In this document: piece by piece, positions 1-7,163 of the stretch
Layout: each line of letters begins with the position of its first letter
Numbering within the stretch: position 1 is the first letter of the stretch
From: Desulfuromonadales bacterium
GTDB taxonomy: Bacteria > Desulfobacterota > Desulfuromonadia > Desulfuromonadales > JAGXHI01
Length of the DNA stretch: 64,000 nucleotides
Assembly (NCBI GenBank): GCA_024636295.1
Contig: JAGXHI010000037.1
Coordinates: forward strand, 1-64,000
Direction: 5' to 3'
The notes under the pieces: generated by a model
What the model saw: only the letters and a program-made list of their open reading frames with translations
Databases searched by the model: none
Told to the model about the DNA's origin: nothing
Program-made: the position numbers and the translations under genes

Positions 1-74
1 ATGTCAAAGAACAGAGGTTAAAGCTCTATCTGGACAAAACCCAGGTCGAGGAATTTGATTACAAACTCAGATAA
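1..74 (+). CDS. 3' end of an unidentified ORF, possibly IS-encoded
   Basis: An open frame enters from the left edge and ends at a TAA at 72-74, giving about 23 C-terminal residues that finish in EEFDYKLR. The fragment is too short to assign to a family. It lies directly before a pair of terminal-type direct repeats (79-136), so it may be the last gene of the insertion element whose end is seen there. That link rests only on position and is inference. Confidence 0.35.
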   Translation, partial: VKEQRLKLYLDKTQVEEFDYKLR

Positions 75-78
75 CCGT

Positions 79-137
79 GTTGAGTGTCAGCGATGTCGTG
101 GCACTAAAATCCGTTAGCGATGTACTGGCACTCAACA
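79..137 (+). mobile_element. Right end of an IS21-like insertion sequence
   Basis: Two 20-bp direct repeats, at 86-105 and 113-132, match at 17 of 20 positions (core AGCGATGT..TGGCACT) and sit 27 bp apart. The block is bounded by GTTGAGTG (79-86) and its inverse CACTCAAC (129-136). Several short repeats near the tip and a terminal CA (136-137) are typical of IS21-family ends. The sequence changes abruptly into tRNA-Glu at about 138. The family assignment is inference; the repeats and the junction are visible. Confidence 0.55.
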
Positions 138-212
138 ACTATCGTCTAGCCTGGCCCAGGACACCGGCCTTTCACGCCGGCGACGGGGGTTCGAATCCCC
201 CTGGGGACGCCA
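135..212 (+). tRNA. tRNA-Glu (TTC) with broken 5' acceptor strand
   Basis: The D arm, anticodon arm (stem CCGGC/GCCGG, anticodon TTC), T arm (GGGGGTTCGAATCCCCC) and an encoded CCA (210-212) are intact. The 3' acceptor strand TGGGGAC (202-208) needs GTCCCCA on the 5' side, but 135-141 reads ACAACTA, so only the inner three pairs can form. The missing part coincides with the IS-like end, which also replaces the gene's own promoter region. It is probably a non-functional tRNA gene unless processing tolerates the open stem. Confidence 0.75.
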
Positions 213-220
213 AACGAAAG

Positions 221-255
221 CGCCCCTCCCGATCTTTTGGGGAGGGGCGTTTTTG
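221..255 (+). terminator. Rho-independent terminator after tRNA-Glu
   Basis: A perfect 10-bp stem, CGCCCCTCCC (221-230) with GGGAGGGGCG (240-249), has a 9-nt loop and is followed by a T tract (250-254). It lies 8 bp after the tRNA 3' end. Confidence 0.85.
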
Positions 256-482
256 TTTTGGATCTGTACGCCGGCAAAAACCACTCTCCCCCCTCCCCTG
301 CACCCCCTGGCCTTGTAACCATGACAGCACTCTTTACAGGACACTTAGCCGAGGTCCCGCAGATGTGCGTCTGCGATCTGGCGGCGGCGTTTCAAAGAGG
401 CGGGCCGGCGACTTAAATTCATGTTATCCTTTATGAAACGGGCATGCCGGGAAGATCAATCAACAGAGATGGAGGTGACTTG

Positions 483-725
483 ATGAATGATGATATGATA
501 ATCAAAAAGCGGATAAAAGAATCGATAGCCTTGATGATGATCGGCGATGGAGCACTGGTGCTGTTCGATCCATGCAGGCATGTTCTGCTTTGGGCGGATG
601 GACCGAAGCCGTGGCGAAAGGCCATGTCGCCCTTCGTAAAACGACCGGGTCTGACCCGAATGGCGGGAGCCCTGGAACTTGGGCTGGGATTATGGTTGGC
701 CTCACGCCAGAAACCACGGAGTTGA
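483..725 (+). CDS. Conserved small hypothetical protein (80 aa)
   Basis: The ATG at 483 is chosen because GGAGGTG (471-477) stands at proper spacing; an in-frame ATG further upstream lacks a ribosome site. The product is basic, with a short hydrophobic stretch (about residues 12-25, IALMMIGDGALVLFDP) and a C-terminal segment rich in Gly and Leu ending LWLASRQK. It could be a small membrane-associated protein. I recognise the general type (short unnamed proteins in proteobacteria) but no function. It ends 33 bp before the haem-binding gene, so the two may be co-transcribed. Confidence 0.65.
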   Translation: MNDDMIIKKRIKESIALMMIGDGALVLFDPCRHVLLWADGPKPWRKAMSPFVKRPGLTRMAGALELGLGLWLASRQKPRS

Positions 726-757
726 TCGGGTGCGATGCCGCGGCAAAAGGAGAAAAA

Positions 758-1207
758 ATGATCCGTAAGAAAACCTGGATTTTCGTTGTTTCGGCGGCTC
801 TGCTTCTTTTCATCCAGTTCATCCCCATAGATCGAAGCAACCCCTCGGAGACTGCTGAATTTGCAGCCCCGCGGGAGCTGACGGACATTCTGCGGCGCTC
901 CTGCTACGACTGCCACTCCAATGAAACGATCTGGCCCTGGTACAGTCGAATCGCCCCTGTCTCCTGGCTGGTCGCACATGATGTCCACGAGGGGCGGGAA
1001 CATCTCAATTTCTCGATCTGGGACGGTTACTCCGAAGAGAAGAAGGCAAAATTACGGAAGGAAATCCAGGAGGAGGCCAGGGAAGGAGAAATGCCGCCGT
1101 TCCAGTATTCTTCTATCCATCCGGCTGCGCGTCTGAACGAACGGGACAAAAGGGTCCTCGGTGACTGGATCGAGGGTGAGTCCAAATACATGGGAGATGC
1201 CCGCTGA
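758..1207 (+). CDS. Haem-binding domain protein (Haem_bd type)
   Basis: A 149-residue protein with an N-terminal membrane anchor or uncleaved signal (residues 5-22), followed by a c-type haem motif CYDCH (C49, C52, H53) and the family's SNET.WPWYS.IAPVSW segment. A second conserved block, GEMPPFQY, precedes the C-terminal helix. This matches the small Haem_bd family of cytochrome-like periplasmic proteins, which often accompany cytochrome or peroxidase genes. The start is the ATG after AAAAGGAG (746-753). It probably faces the periplasm and binds one covalent haem; its redox partner is unknown. Confidence 0.8.
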   Translation: MIRKKTWIFVVSAALLLFIQFIPIDRSNPSETAEFAAPRELTDILRRSCYDCHSNETIWPWYSRIAPVSWLVAHDVHEGREHLNFSIWDGYSEEKKAKLRKEIQEEAREGEMPPFQYSSIHPAARLNERDKRVLGDWIEGESKYMGDAR

Positions 1208-1358
1208 CGTTCTCGCGACCATCCAAATAGGGCCGTGGCCTCCAGGCTGGGCCTGCAACTGCAGATAAGGTAATTTTATCAGAGTGTTATTTCGTTTATC
1301 GCGACTCCGGCGCCGGATAGCGTCTCGAGAAAACAGGAAGTGAAAACAAAGGAACCTG

Positions 1359-1619
1359 ATGATGAGCAAAAGAAATCCGGAAAGCGGCATGCCAATCGGT
1401 CTTACCCTTGAGCCCGGTACATATTACCGCTGTACATGCGGAAAATCGCAGAACCTGCCCTTTTGTGATGAATCGCACAGCGGCTTCGGGCAGTCTCCTG
1501 TCGCATTCAAAATCAAAAAGCGCCAGAAAATCTATCTTTGCGGTTGCGGCTTATCCGGGGATCAACCCTTTTGCGATGGAAGCTGCGGGGTCTCCTTGTC
1601 GGGGAGGGCGTCAGAGTGA
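1359..1619 (+). CDS. Double CDGSH iron-sulfur domain protein
   Basis: An 86-residue protein carrying two CDGSH-type [2Fe-2S] motifs. The first has the normal C3H ligand set (C25, C27, C36, H40, in CTCG...PFCDESH). The second has C61, C63 and C72, but the fourth ligand is Cys76 instead of His (PFCDGSC, codon TGC). Two ATGs in tandem (1359, 1362) could start it, preceded by AAAGGAA. Bacterial two-motif CDGSH proteins are soluble electron carriers or cluster stores with poorly known partners. A C4 site would be expected to have a different redox potential and lability from a C3H site. Confidence 0.85.
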   Translation: MMSKRNPESGMPIGLTLEPGTYYRCTCGKSQNLPFCDESHSGFGQSPVAFKIKKRQKIYLCGCGLSGDQPFCDGSCGVSLSGRASE

Positions 1620-1716
1620 AAACGTCCCCCCTCAAGCCCGCCCGTCCGCGGCGATGGCATCGGCTGCAATAGGTCGGGCTGGACAGTTGGCGCATTTCGG
1701 AAGAGAGAAAGAACCC

Positions 1717-2703
1717 TTAGTCCTCGGCAATTCTGTCGGAAAGAGTCCCTACCGCCACCGCAAATGAAGAGGATCGGTTCCAGGCCAGAAGCGCCCGGAA
1801 ATTGTCATACACCAGATAAGCCGGGCCGCCGGGGCCATCGGGAGCGATCAAGGAGGCGTCGAGATCGCGTCTTGGAAGGGCCCTGCCGTTGATGCGTCTC
1901 ACCCCGAGAGACTGCCAGCGCGAGAGCGGAAGACGGGTGTCCAGTCCGGCAAGGGAATAATCGAATTTTTCAGGCAACCTCACCGGCCGCCCCCAGGTCT
2001 GGTCGTCCTTCCATCCGGCACGCGCCAGGTAATTGGCGGCCGAGGCCAGCACATCGGGGACCGAGTTCCAGATGTCGATGCGGCGATCGCCGTCCGCATC
2101 GACGGCATAGTGGAGAAAGGAGGAGGGCATGAACTGGCATTGCCCCATGGCCCCTGCCCAGGAGCCCTTCATGCGCTCCAATGAAATATGTCCGGCATCG
2201 AGGATCCGCAGGGCATTCAGCAGTTCCTTGCGAAAATAGGGGCCGCGGCGCTTGTCATAGGCCAGAGTGACCAGGGACTGAACGACCTGGACATTCCCCA
2301 TGTTCTCACCGTAATTGGATTCGATCCCCCAAAGCGCCACGAGAAAACGCCTCTGCACTTCGTATTGATCCTCGACCCGACCCAGCCAGGTCGGATAGCG
2401 GCTCATCATCCTGCGCCCGTTGGCGATCCGCTTCTCGCTGACTCGGGCCGTCACGTAATCCTCAAGAGTCTGGACGGATTCAGGCTGCTTTCGATCGAGA
2501 TCGACCACCTGGGGCAACGGCTCTTTGACACCCGACAGCGCCATCTCCAGTGTTTTTTGCGAAATGCCTGCGGAACGGGCCTCTGCCCGGAAATCCTCAA
2601 GCCAGGACGCGAACTCGCTCGCCGTGCCCTTCGCCAGGGCGGGAAGTGCCGAAAAACCGCAAACGGTTACAACCGTTAGAAAAAGACTTCTGAAAGATTT
2701 CAT
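1717..2703 (-). CDS. Lytic murein transglycosylase, MltB family
   Basis: A 328-residue exported protein. A signal peptide (residues 1-24, ending ALPALA) is followed by an SLT-type fold of the MltB class: the catalytic glutamate is E128 in WGIESNYGEN, and the motifs AGAMGQCQFMPSSF and DADGDRRIDIWNS are characteristic. It cleaves peptidoglycan between MurNAc and GlcNAc, forming 1,6-anhydro-MurNAc, in the periplasm. There is no lipobox, so it is a soluble form. The ATG at 2703 is chosen because it begins the signal peptide; the frame stays open upstream without a plausible start. It converges with the CDGSH gene. Confidence 0.9.
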   Translation of the reverse strand: MKSFRSLFLTVVTVCGFSALPALAKGTASEFASWLEDFRAEARSAGISQKTLEMALSGVKEPLPQVVDLDRKQPESVQTLEDYVTARVSEKRIANGRRMMSRYPTWLGRVEDQYEVQRRFLVALWGIESNYGENMGNVQVVQSLVTLAYDKRRGPYFRKELLNALRILDAGHISLERMKGSWAGAMGQCQFMPSSFLHYAVDADGDRRIDIWNSVPDVLASAANYLARAGWKDDQTWGRPVRLPEKFDYSLAGLDTRLPLSRWQSLGVRRINGRALPRRDLDASLIAPDGPGGPAYLVYDNFRALLAWNRSSSFAVAVGTLSDRIAED

Positions 2704-2928
2704 TTTGAAATTCAACCACTTCCATGGGCGAACTGTCAAGGGGATATCTTCAGCGAATTTGAGAATGGCCCGCCTTGCACCAGGAACCCTGGAACCCTTG
2801 TTGCTTGTCGATCCAACTGGTGCGCGGACCATGCTCCGTAGGCTCAATATGATGGCAGCTGCGGCTCATGCCGGAAGGAGGATGAAAAATATTTTTGGGG
2901 GCCAGGGTAGGATGATCCCCTGACCGGA

Positions 2929-4236
2929 TTGCCGAATCGTCGCCTTCTGCAAGACCGCCTCATTCACGCCATCGCCGGAGCCGAGCGGTACAGCGCCAAA
3001 GTGGCGATTCTGTTTCTGGATCTGGACAATTTCAAAAAAATCAACGATTCCATGGGGCACGGGTTGGGGGATCGTTTTTTGAAAAGCGTTTCCGAGCGGC
3101 TCAATTCCATTATCCGCGACTCGGACACCCTTGCCCGATTCGGGGGCGATGAATTCGTGGTCATCCTGGAGGGATCCTGCAAAATCGATGATCTATCTTC
3201 CTCCTGTCAGCGCATTCTTGAGGGTTTTGAAGAACCGATTCCCGTGGACGAACACGTTTTTTTCACCTCCTTCAGTATCGGCATCAGCGTTTACCCCGAC
3301 GATTCGAAAGATCCGGAAGAGCTCTTACGATGCGCCGACAGCGCCATGTATCAGGCAAAGGCGCAGGGAGGGAGCGGCTATTGCTTTTTCACGGCGGATC
3401 TCAACTCGCGCACCCGCGAGCGGTTGCTCCTGGAAACCCACCTTCGGAAAGCGCTGGAAAGAGACCAGCTTCGTCTCCATTATCAACCCCAGATCGATCT
3501 TTTTTCAGGAAAGATGGTCGGAATGGAAGCGCTGATGCGCTGGGCGCATCCCGAATGGGGGATGATCTCCCCGGGCGAATTCATTCCCCTGGCCGAGGAA
3601 ACGGGGATGATCGTCGCCTTTGGCGAGTGGGCCCTGCGCACCGCCTGCAAACAGGGGGTGGACTGGCAAAAAAAGGGCCATCCCGCGGTTCGCGTCTCCG
3701 TGAATATTTCCGCTCGTCAATTCCGACACGGCAAACTCGTTCAGACAATCAGCGAAATACTGCGCGAAACTGGCTTCGAACCCGGACTTCTGGAGCTGGA
3801 GATCACCGAAAGCATGGTCATGGACAATGTGGAAGAGGCCATCCTGACTATGGAAAAAATAACCAGTCTCGGCGTGAATCTCGCTATCGACGATTTCGGC
3901 ACCGGCTATTCTTCCCTGCAGTACCTGCAGAGATTTCCCGTCAGACGTTTGAAAATCGACCGTTCTTTCATCCAGGGCTCGGCCGACGATCCTCATCACG
4001 CCGCAATTACCAGCGCCGTCATCGCCTTGTCGAAAACGTTGGATATGAAAGTTGTGGCCGAAGGGGTGGAGATGATGAAGCACCTGGATTTTCTTCTCAC
4101 CCGTGAATGCGATCTGGGACAGGGATATTTATTCGCTCCTCCCCTGCCGCCCGAAGAGATTTCTCAAGCCCTGAGGGATTTCGAAGGGAATCACGAATGG
4201 AAAAGCCGAATCGAGCAGGTGAACAATACAAGGTAG
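2929..4236 (+). CDS. GGDEF-EAL cyclic-di-GMP protein, N-terminally truncated
   Basis: The GGDEF domain (about residues 1-160) carries an intact RFGGDEF active site and an I-site RDSD five residues before it. The EAL domain (about 175-425) has GMEALMRW, NISARQF and DDFGTGYSSL, so both synthesis and hydrolysis of c-di-GMP look possible. The frame is blocked by TAG at 2908-2910, and the first available start, TTG 2929, lies inside the conserved DPLTGLPNR motif that opens GGDEF domains. No sensory domain, RBS or ATG is present. It looks like the 3' part of a larger gene; whether it is still expressed is uncertain. Confidence 0.75.
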   Translation: MPNRRLLQDRLIHAIAGAERYSAKVAILFLDLDNFKKINDSMGHGLGDRFLKSVSERLNSIIRDSDTLARFGGDEFVVILEGSCKIDDLSSSCQRILEGFEEPIPVDEHVFFTSFSIGISVYPDDSKDPEELLRCADSAMYQAKAQGGSGYCFFTADLNSRTRERLLLETHLRKALERDQLRLHYQPQIDLFSGKMVGMEALMRWAHPEWGMISPGEFIPLAEETGMIVAFGEWALRTACKQGVDWQKKGHPAVRVSVNISARQFRHGKLVQTISEILRETGFEPGLLELEITESMVMDNVEEAILTMEKITSLGVNLAIDDFGTGYSSLQYLQRFPVRRLKIDRSFIQGSADDPHHAAITSAVIALSKTLDMKVVAEGVEMMKHLDFLLTRECDLGQGYLFAPPLPPEEISQALRDFEGNHEWKSRIEQVNNTR

Positions 4237-4310
4237 GCAAAATATCTCCTGAGCGATTTTGCGCCTGGGGGATCGGGAGGAGAAAAGGTCGGCCGAGAGC
4301 CTGATTTCAG

Positions 4311-4325
4311 TTGACAATTGTCATT
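4311..4325. promoter_or_regulatory. Palindromic operator candidate upstream of rubrerythrin
   Basis: TGACAATTGTCA (4312-4323) is a perfect 12-bp palindrome in an A/T-rich stretch 130 bp before the rubrerythrin start. Its look (TGA.AAT..TCA) resembles Fur/PerR-type boxes, which often control rubrerythrins. The regulator assignment is inference. Confidence 0.4.
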
Positions 4326-4453
4326 GTTTTTGCGAGCTTTTACGGAAATTCATAATTATCTGCCAATCCTCATCGTCATCACAGTTCTCTGGAACCAACG
4401 CCGCCATTGATGCGGCCTACCGGTCGCTCAATCAACAAGAACAGGAGAAATCG

Positions 4454-4954
4454 ATGTCCACGAAAGAGAATCTTGCCGGCGCCTTCGCCGGCGAGAGCCA
4501 GGCCAACCGCAAATATCTCGCCTTCGCCAAACAGGCCGAGATCGATGGTCTTCCCCATGTCGCCAGGCTGTTCCGGGCCGCGGCCCATGCCGAAACCATA
4601 CACGCTCACGCGCATTTGAGAGCGATGGGGGGAATCAACAAGACTGCTCAGAATCTGGAGTCAGCAATCGAGGGAGAAGGTTTCGAGTTTCAGAGAATGT
4701 ATCCGCCTTACCTGGAAGAGGCCAAACAGGAGGGGGACCGGATGGCCGAGGTGACCTTCCGCAACGCACTGGCGGTGGAAGAGATTCACCATGACCTCTA
4801 CTCCAAGGCCCTCGCCGCGGTAAAAAGCGGCGGCGATCTGCCGGCGAGGCAAGTGTACGTCTGTGAGATCTGCGGCAACACCGTCTATGACGAGGCTCCC
4901 GAAAAATGCGAGGTCTGCGGTGTTCCCAAAGAGCGCTTTGTTCTGATTGACTGA
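4454..4954 (+). CDS. rbr: Rubrerythrin
   Basis: 166 residues in the classic order: an N-terminal four-helix diiron domain (about 1-128) with carboxylate and histidine ligands (ESQANR, HAETIH, EEIHH), then a rubredoxin-like Fe(Cys)4 domain with C137, C140, C152 and C155 (CEICG and CEVCG). It reduces hydrogen peroxide in the cytoplasm using electrons from rubredoxin or NADH-linked reductases, and is a standard oxygen-defence protein of anaerobes. AGGAGA (4443-4448) sets the ATG. A remnant of a pyridine-nucleotide oxidoreductase follows immediately, which may once have been its electron donor. Confidence 0.95.
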   Translation: MSTKENLAGAFAGESQANRKYLAFAKQAEIDGLPHVARLFRAAAHAETIHAHAHLRAMGGINKTAQNLESAIEGEGFEFQRMYPPYLEEAKQEGDRMAEVTFRNALAVEEIHHDLYSKALAAVKSGGDLPARQVYVCEICGNTVYDEAPEKCEVCGVPKERFVLID

Positions 4955-5161
4955 TTGCTCGCTCAAAGGAACCAGGACCCGGGTGAGTATCGCGTCCCGG
5001 TCTTTCGGGACAGCCGGCTGGTGGGCGCCACCCTCGTTGGAAATACGGCCATCGCACCCAAACTGAAGAAACTGATCGAATCCCAGACCAATTGCGCCGG
5101 CCTGCTGGCGGGCGCCAGCGACGCCGGAGAAATCCGCCAGGCTGTCGGGGACCTTCCCTGA
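4955..5161 (+). pseudogene. Remnant of an FAD/NAD(P) oxidoreductase C-terminus
   Basis: The stretch directly after the rubrerythrin stop stays open for 68 codons and reads YRVPVFRDSRLVGATLVGN, followed by LKKLIES. This is the pattern of the C-terminal domain of NirB/rubredoxin-reductase-like flavoproteins (Y.....DGRLVGA.LVGD, then a helix with LI..G). No FAD- or NAD-binding Rossmann part is present and there is no start codon with an RBS. I read it as the last ~65 residues of a deleted reductase gene. Confidence 0.55.
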
Positions 5162-5326
5162 GAATAAACGGATGCTCAAATCCATTTAAATAAATGCACT
5201 TTTGATAATCGTAAAGAATTCCTTGACTGCAATGATGAACATGGACTACGTTAGCGATGCTTTAATTTGATATGTTCCATGGAGATTGGAATGATCATTA
5301 CACGAGCAATTCAATGCAGACACATT

Positions 5327-5369
5327 AAAAACCGCCCTGATTGGCATGATGCTGACTGGCGGTTTTTTT
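5327..5369 (+). terminator. Rho-independent terminator candidate
   Basis: AAAAACCGCC (5327-5336) pairs with GGCGGTTTTT (5358-5367) and is followed by further T. The A-rich 5' arm would also allow function on the - strand. It ends the rubrerythrin/remnant unit before the symporter operon. The rest of 5162-5411 shows no gene. Confidence 0.7.
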
Positions 5370-5411
5370 GTGCTGTACGGTTGCAATTCAACCACAGGAA
5401 GGAGAACTCGT

Positions 5412-5687
5412 ATGCCTAATGATTCCAGAGGTGATTACAGTTTCACATTCTTTCCCCCGAAGACCAGCCCGAAGGCGAAGAAACGAGGAATATTTTTCAC
5501 TGTATTCTTCAGCCTGCTGATTATAATCCAGTGCTGTTACTGGGTTATCGGCAATGCGGCGCTTCCAATCGTGTTGGGCATGCCTTTCGGTATGTTCGTT
5601 GTGGTTGCGCTGATCGTGGTGGAATTTGTCGCCCTTCTCGCCCTGTACTTCCTTGAATCTTCCGAAAATGATCAGGAGGTGATGTAA
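5412..5687 (+). CDS. Small two-helix membrane protein, symporter partner
   Basis: 91 residues with a polar N-terminus and two hydrophobic helices (about 28-45 and 53-77), ending in an acidic tail. Its TAA overlaps the ATG of the following SSS symporter (TAATG), so the two are translationally coupled. Small proteins of the DUF485/DUF3311 group precede SSS transporters in the same way, and this is probably such an accessory subunit, though I cannot place it in one family by eye. GGAG (5401-5404) precedes the ATG. A longer in-frame ATG at 5346 falls inside the terminator hairpin and is rejected. Confidence 0.75.
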   Translation: MPNDSRGDYSFTFFPPKTSPKAKKRGIFFTVFFSLLIIIQCCYWVIGNAALPIVLGMPFGMFVVVALIVVEFVALLALYFLESSENDQEVM

Positions 5688-7141
5688 TGGATTGGATAAT
5701 CACGCTTCTGGTTATTGCCGCTTATCTCATTGTCGTCCTTTTTGTCGGGTTCTTGTCCGGAAAGGGGCGGGAGAGCTCAATTCAGGAATATGTCGCCGCC
5801 AGCGGAAGCCTCGGGTTCTTCGTAACCTATTTTATGATGGGAGGGGCGATTTTCAGCGCTTTTGCCTTTCTGGGAGGCCCCGGCTGGGCCTATTCCAGGG
5901 GCGCCCCGGCATTTTTCATTCTGGCCTATTGCGCGCTGGGTCTCGTTCCGTGGTGGCTGTGGGGTCCCAAGGCATACCGGGCGGGACTGAAATACAAATA
6001 TGTCACCCAGGCTCAGCTTCTGAGTGATCGGTTTCAGTCCAAGGGATTGTCGATCATCATCGCGATCGTCTCGGTGCTCGCCTTCATCCAGTATATTTCA
6101 CTTCAGATGAAAGGCTCCGCCTATGTTTTTGAAATCGCTTCGGGCGGCCGTATTCCTTTCTGGGCGGGAGCCTTGATCGCATACCTGGTCGTCCTGGTCT
6201 ATGTTTTTTATGGAGGGGTGAGGGCGGTGGCCTGGACGAATGTTTTCCAGGGCGTCTTCATGATTTGCACGGCATGGATCCTGGGGCTCTTTTTCGCTTT
6301 CAAACTCTACGGCGGACCCGGCAATATGTTCAGGCAGATCGTCGAGATGAAACCGACCCATCTTCTGGTGGGCCCGGAGACCTCGATGAGCTTTGTCGCC
6401 TATGCGACCGCGGTTCTGGTTTCCGTCCTGGGTTTCACCATGTGGCCGCACCTGTTCATGAAGGCCTATACGGTCAAGAACGAACGCGTGCTTAAAAAAA
6501 CCATCGTCATGTATCCGACGTTCGCCATTTTCCTGGTGCCGGTGCTGTTCATCGGATTCGCCGGCATCATGCAGGTGACGCCGGAAGTGCTGGGCGAGCC
6601 GGATCGGATTTTGCCATGGATGTTCAGCAACATGAATTTCCCGGCGGTTGCCGTGGGTCTGGTGCTTGCGGCCGCCCTGGCTGCCGCGATGTCCACCCAG
6701 GACACCATTACGCATGCCGCGGGCTCGATTTTCGCCCAGGACTTTGTCGAAGTCCTCAAGAAAGAGAAGCATACGGATAAGGAAGCCACCATGTGGGTGA
6801 GGATTTCCGTCGTCGGATTCGGCGCGGTCTCTTACCTGATCGCCGTCTTCGGCGGCCAGACCCTGGTTTCTCTTCTGCTTGGAGCCTATGGCTCCATCGT
6901 TCAGTTGCTGCCTCTGGTGGCGGCGACCTTCTTTTGGCCACGCGCGACCAAGGCCGGAGCCATCACCGGGGTCCTCGCCGGCGTGGTCTACAATTATCTG
7001 GTGGTTTTCGAGGTTGTTCCCAAGCTCTGGGACATCCATGCGGGGATCCAGGGATTGGTCCTTAACTTCATAGTCCTCATCCTGGTATCCTACATGACGA
7101 AACCGATGGATAAGGATCATGTTCATAAATTCATTGACTGA
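5687..7141 (+). CDS. Sodium:solute symporter (SSS family)
   Basis: 484 residues, about 13 transmembrane helices, beginning directly with helix 1 (ITLLVIAAYLIVVLFVG) followed by the SSS signature region with EYVAASGSLGFFVTYF and a GGAIFSAFAFLGGPGWAY stretch. The arrangement and the small upstream partner resemble MctP/PanF-like carriers of monocarboxylates, amino acids or pantothenate. The substrate cannot be fixed from sequence. The next gene, an M20 amidohydrolase, suggests an N-acylated amino acid or small peptide is imported and hydrolysed. The start overlaps the stop of the upstream gene. Confidence 0.9.
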   Translation: MDWIITLLVIAAYLIVVLFVGFLSGKGRESSIQEYVAASGSLGFFVTYFMMGGAIFSAFAFLGGPGWAYSRGAPAFFILAYCALGLVPWWLWGPKAYRAGLKYKYVTQAQLLSDRFQSKGLSIIIAIVSVLAFIQYISLQMKGSAYVFEIASGGRIPFWAGALIAYLVVLVYVFYGGVRAVAWTNVFQGVFMICTAWILGLFFAFKLYGGPGNMFRQIVEMKPTHLLVGPETSMSFVAYATAVLVSVLGFTMWPHLFMKAYTVKNERVLKKTIVMYPTFAIFLVPVLFIGFAGIMQVTPEVLGEPDRILPWMFSNMNFPAVAVGLVLAAALAAAMSTQDTITHAAGSIFAQDFVEVLKKEKHTDKEATMWVRISVVGFGAVSYLIAVFGGQTLVSLLLGAYGSIVQLLPLVAATFFWPRATKAGAITGVLAGVVYNYLVVFEVVPKLWDIHAGIQGLVLNFIVLILVSYMTKPMDKDHVHKFID

Positions 7142-7163
7142 TGCTTCAGCGAGAGTTCATCCA

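Noticed and set aside
77..436. 119-codon frame over the tRNA and terminator
   Set aside because: It crosses the tRNA body and a strong terminator, so it is chance openness.
3330..4106. 258-codon second frame within the EAL region
   Set aside because: The EAL motifs are in the other frame; this is an overlapping shadow.
5346..5411. Upstream ATG for the small symporter partner
   Set aside because: It lies in the loop of a terminator hairpin and lacks an RBS; ATG 5412 has GGAG and fits the helix layout.
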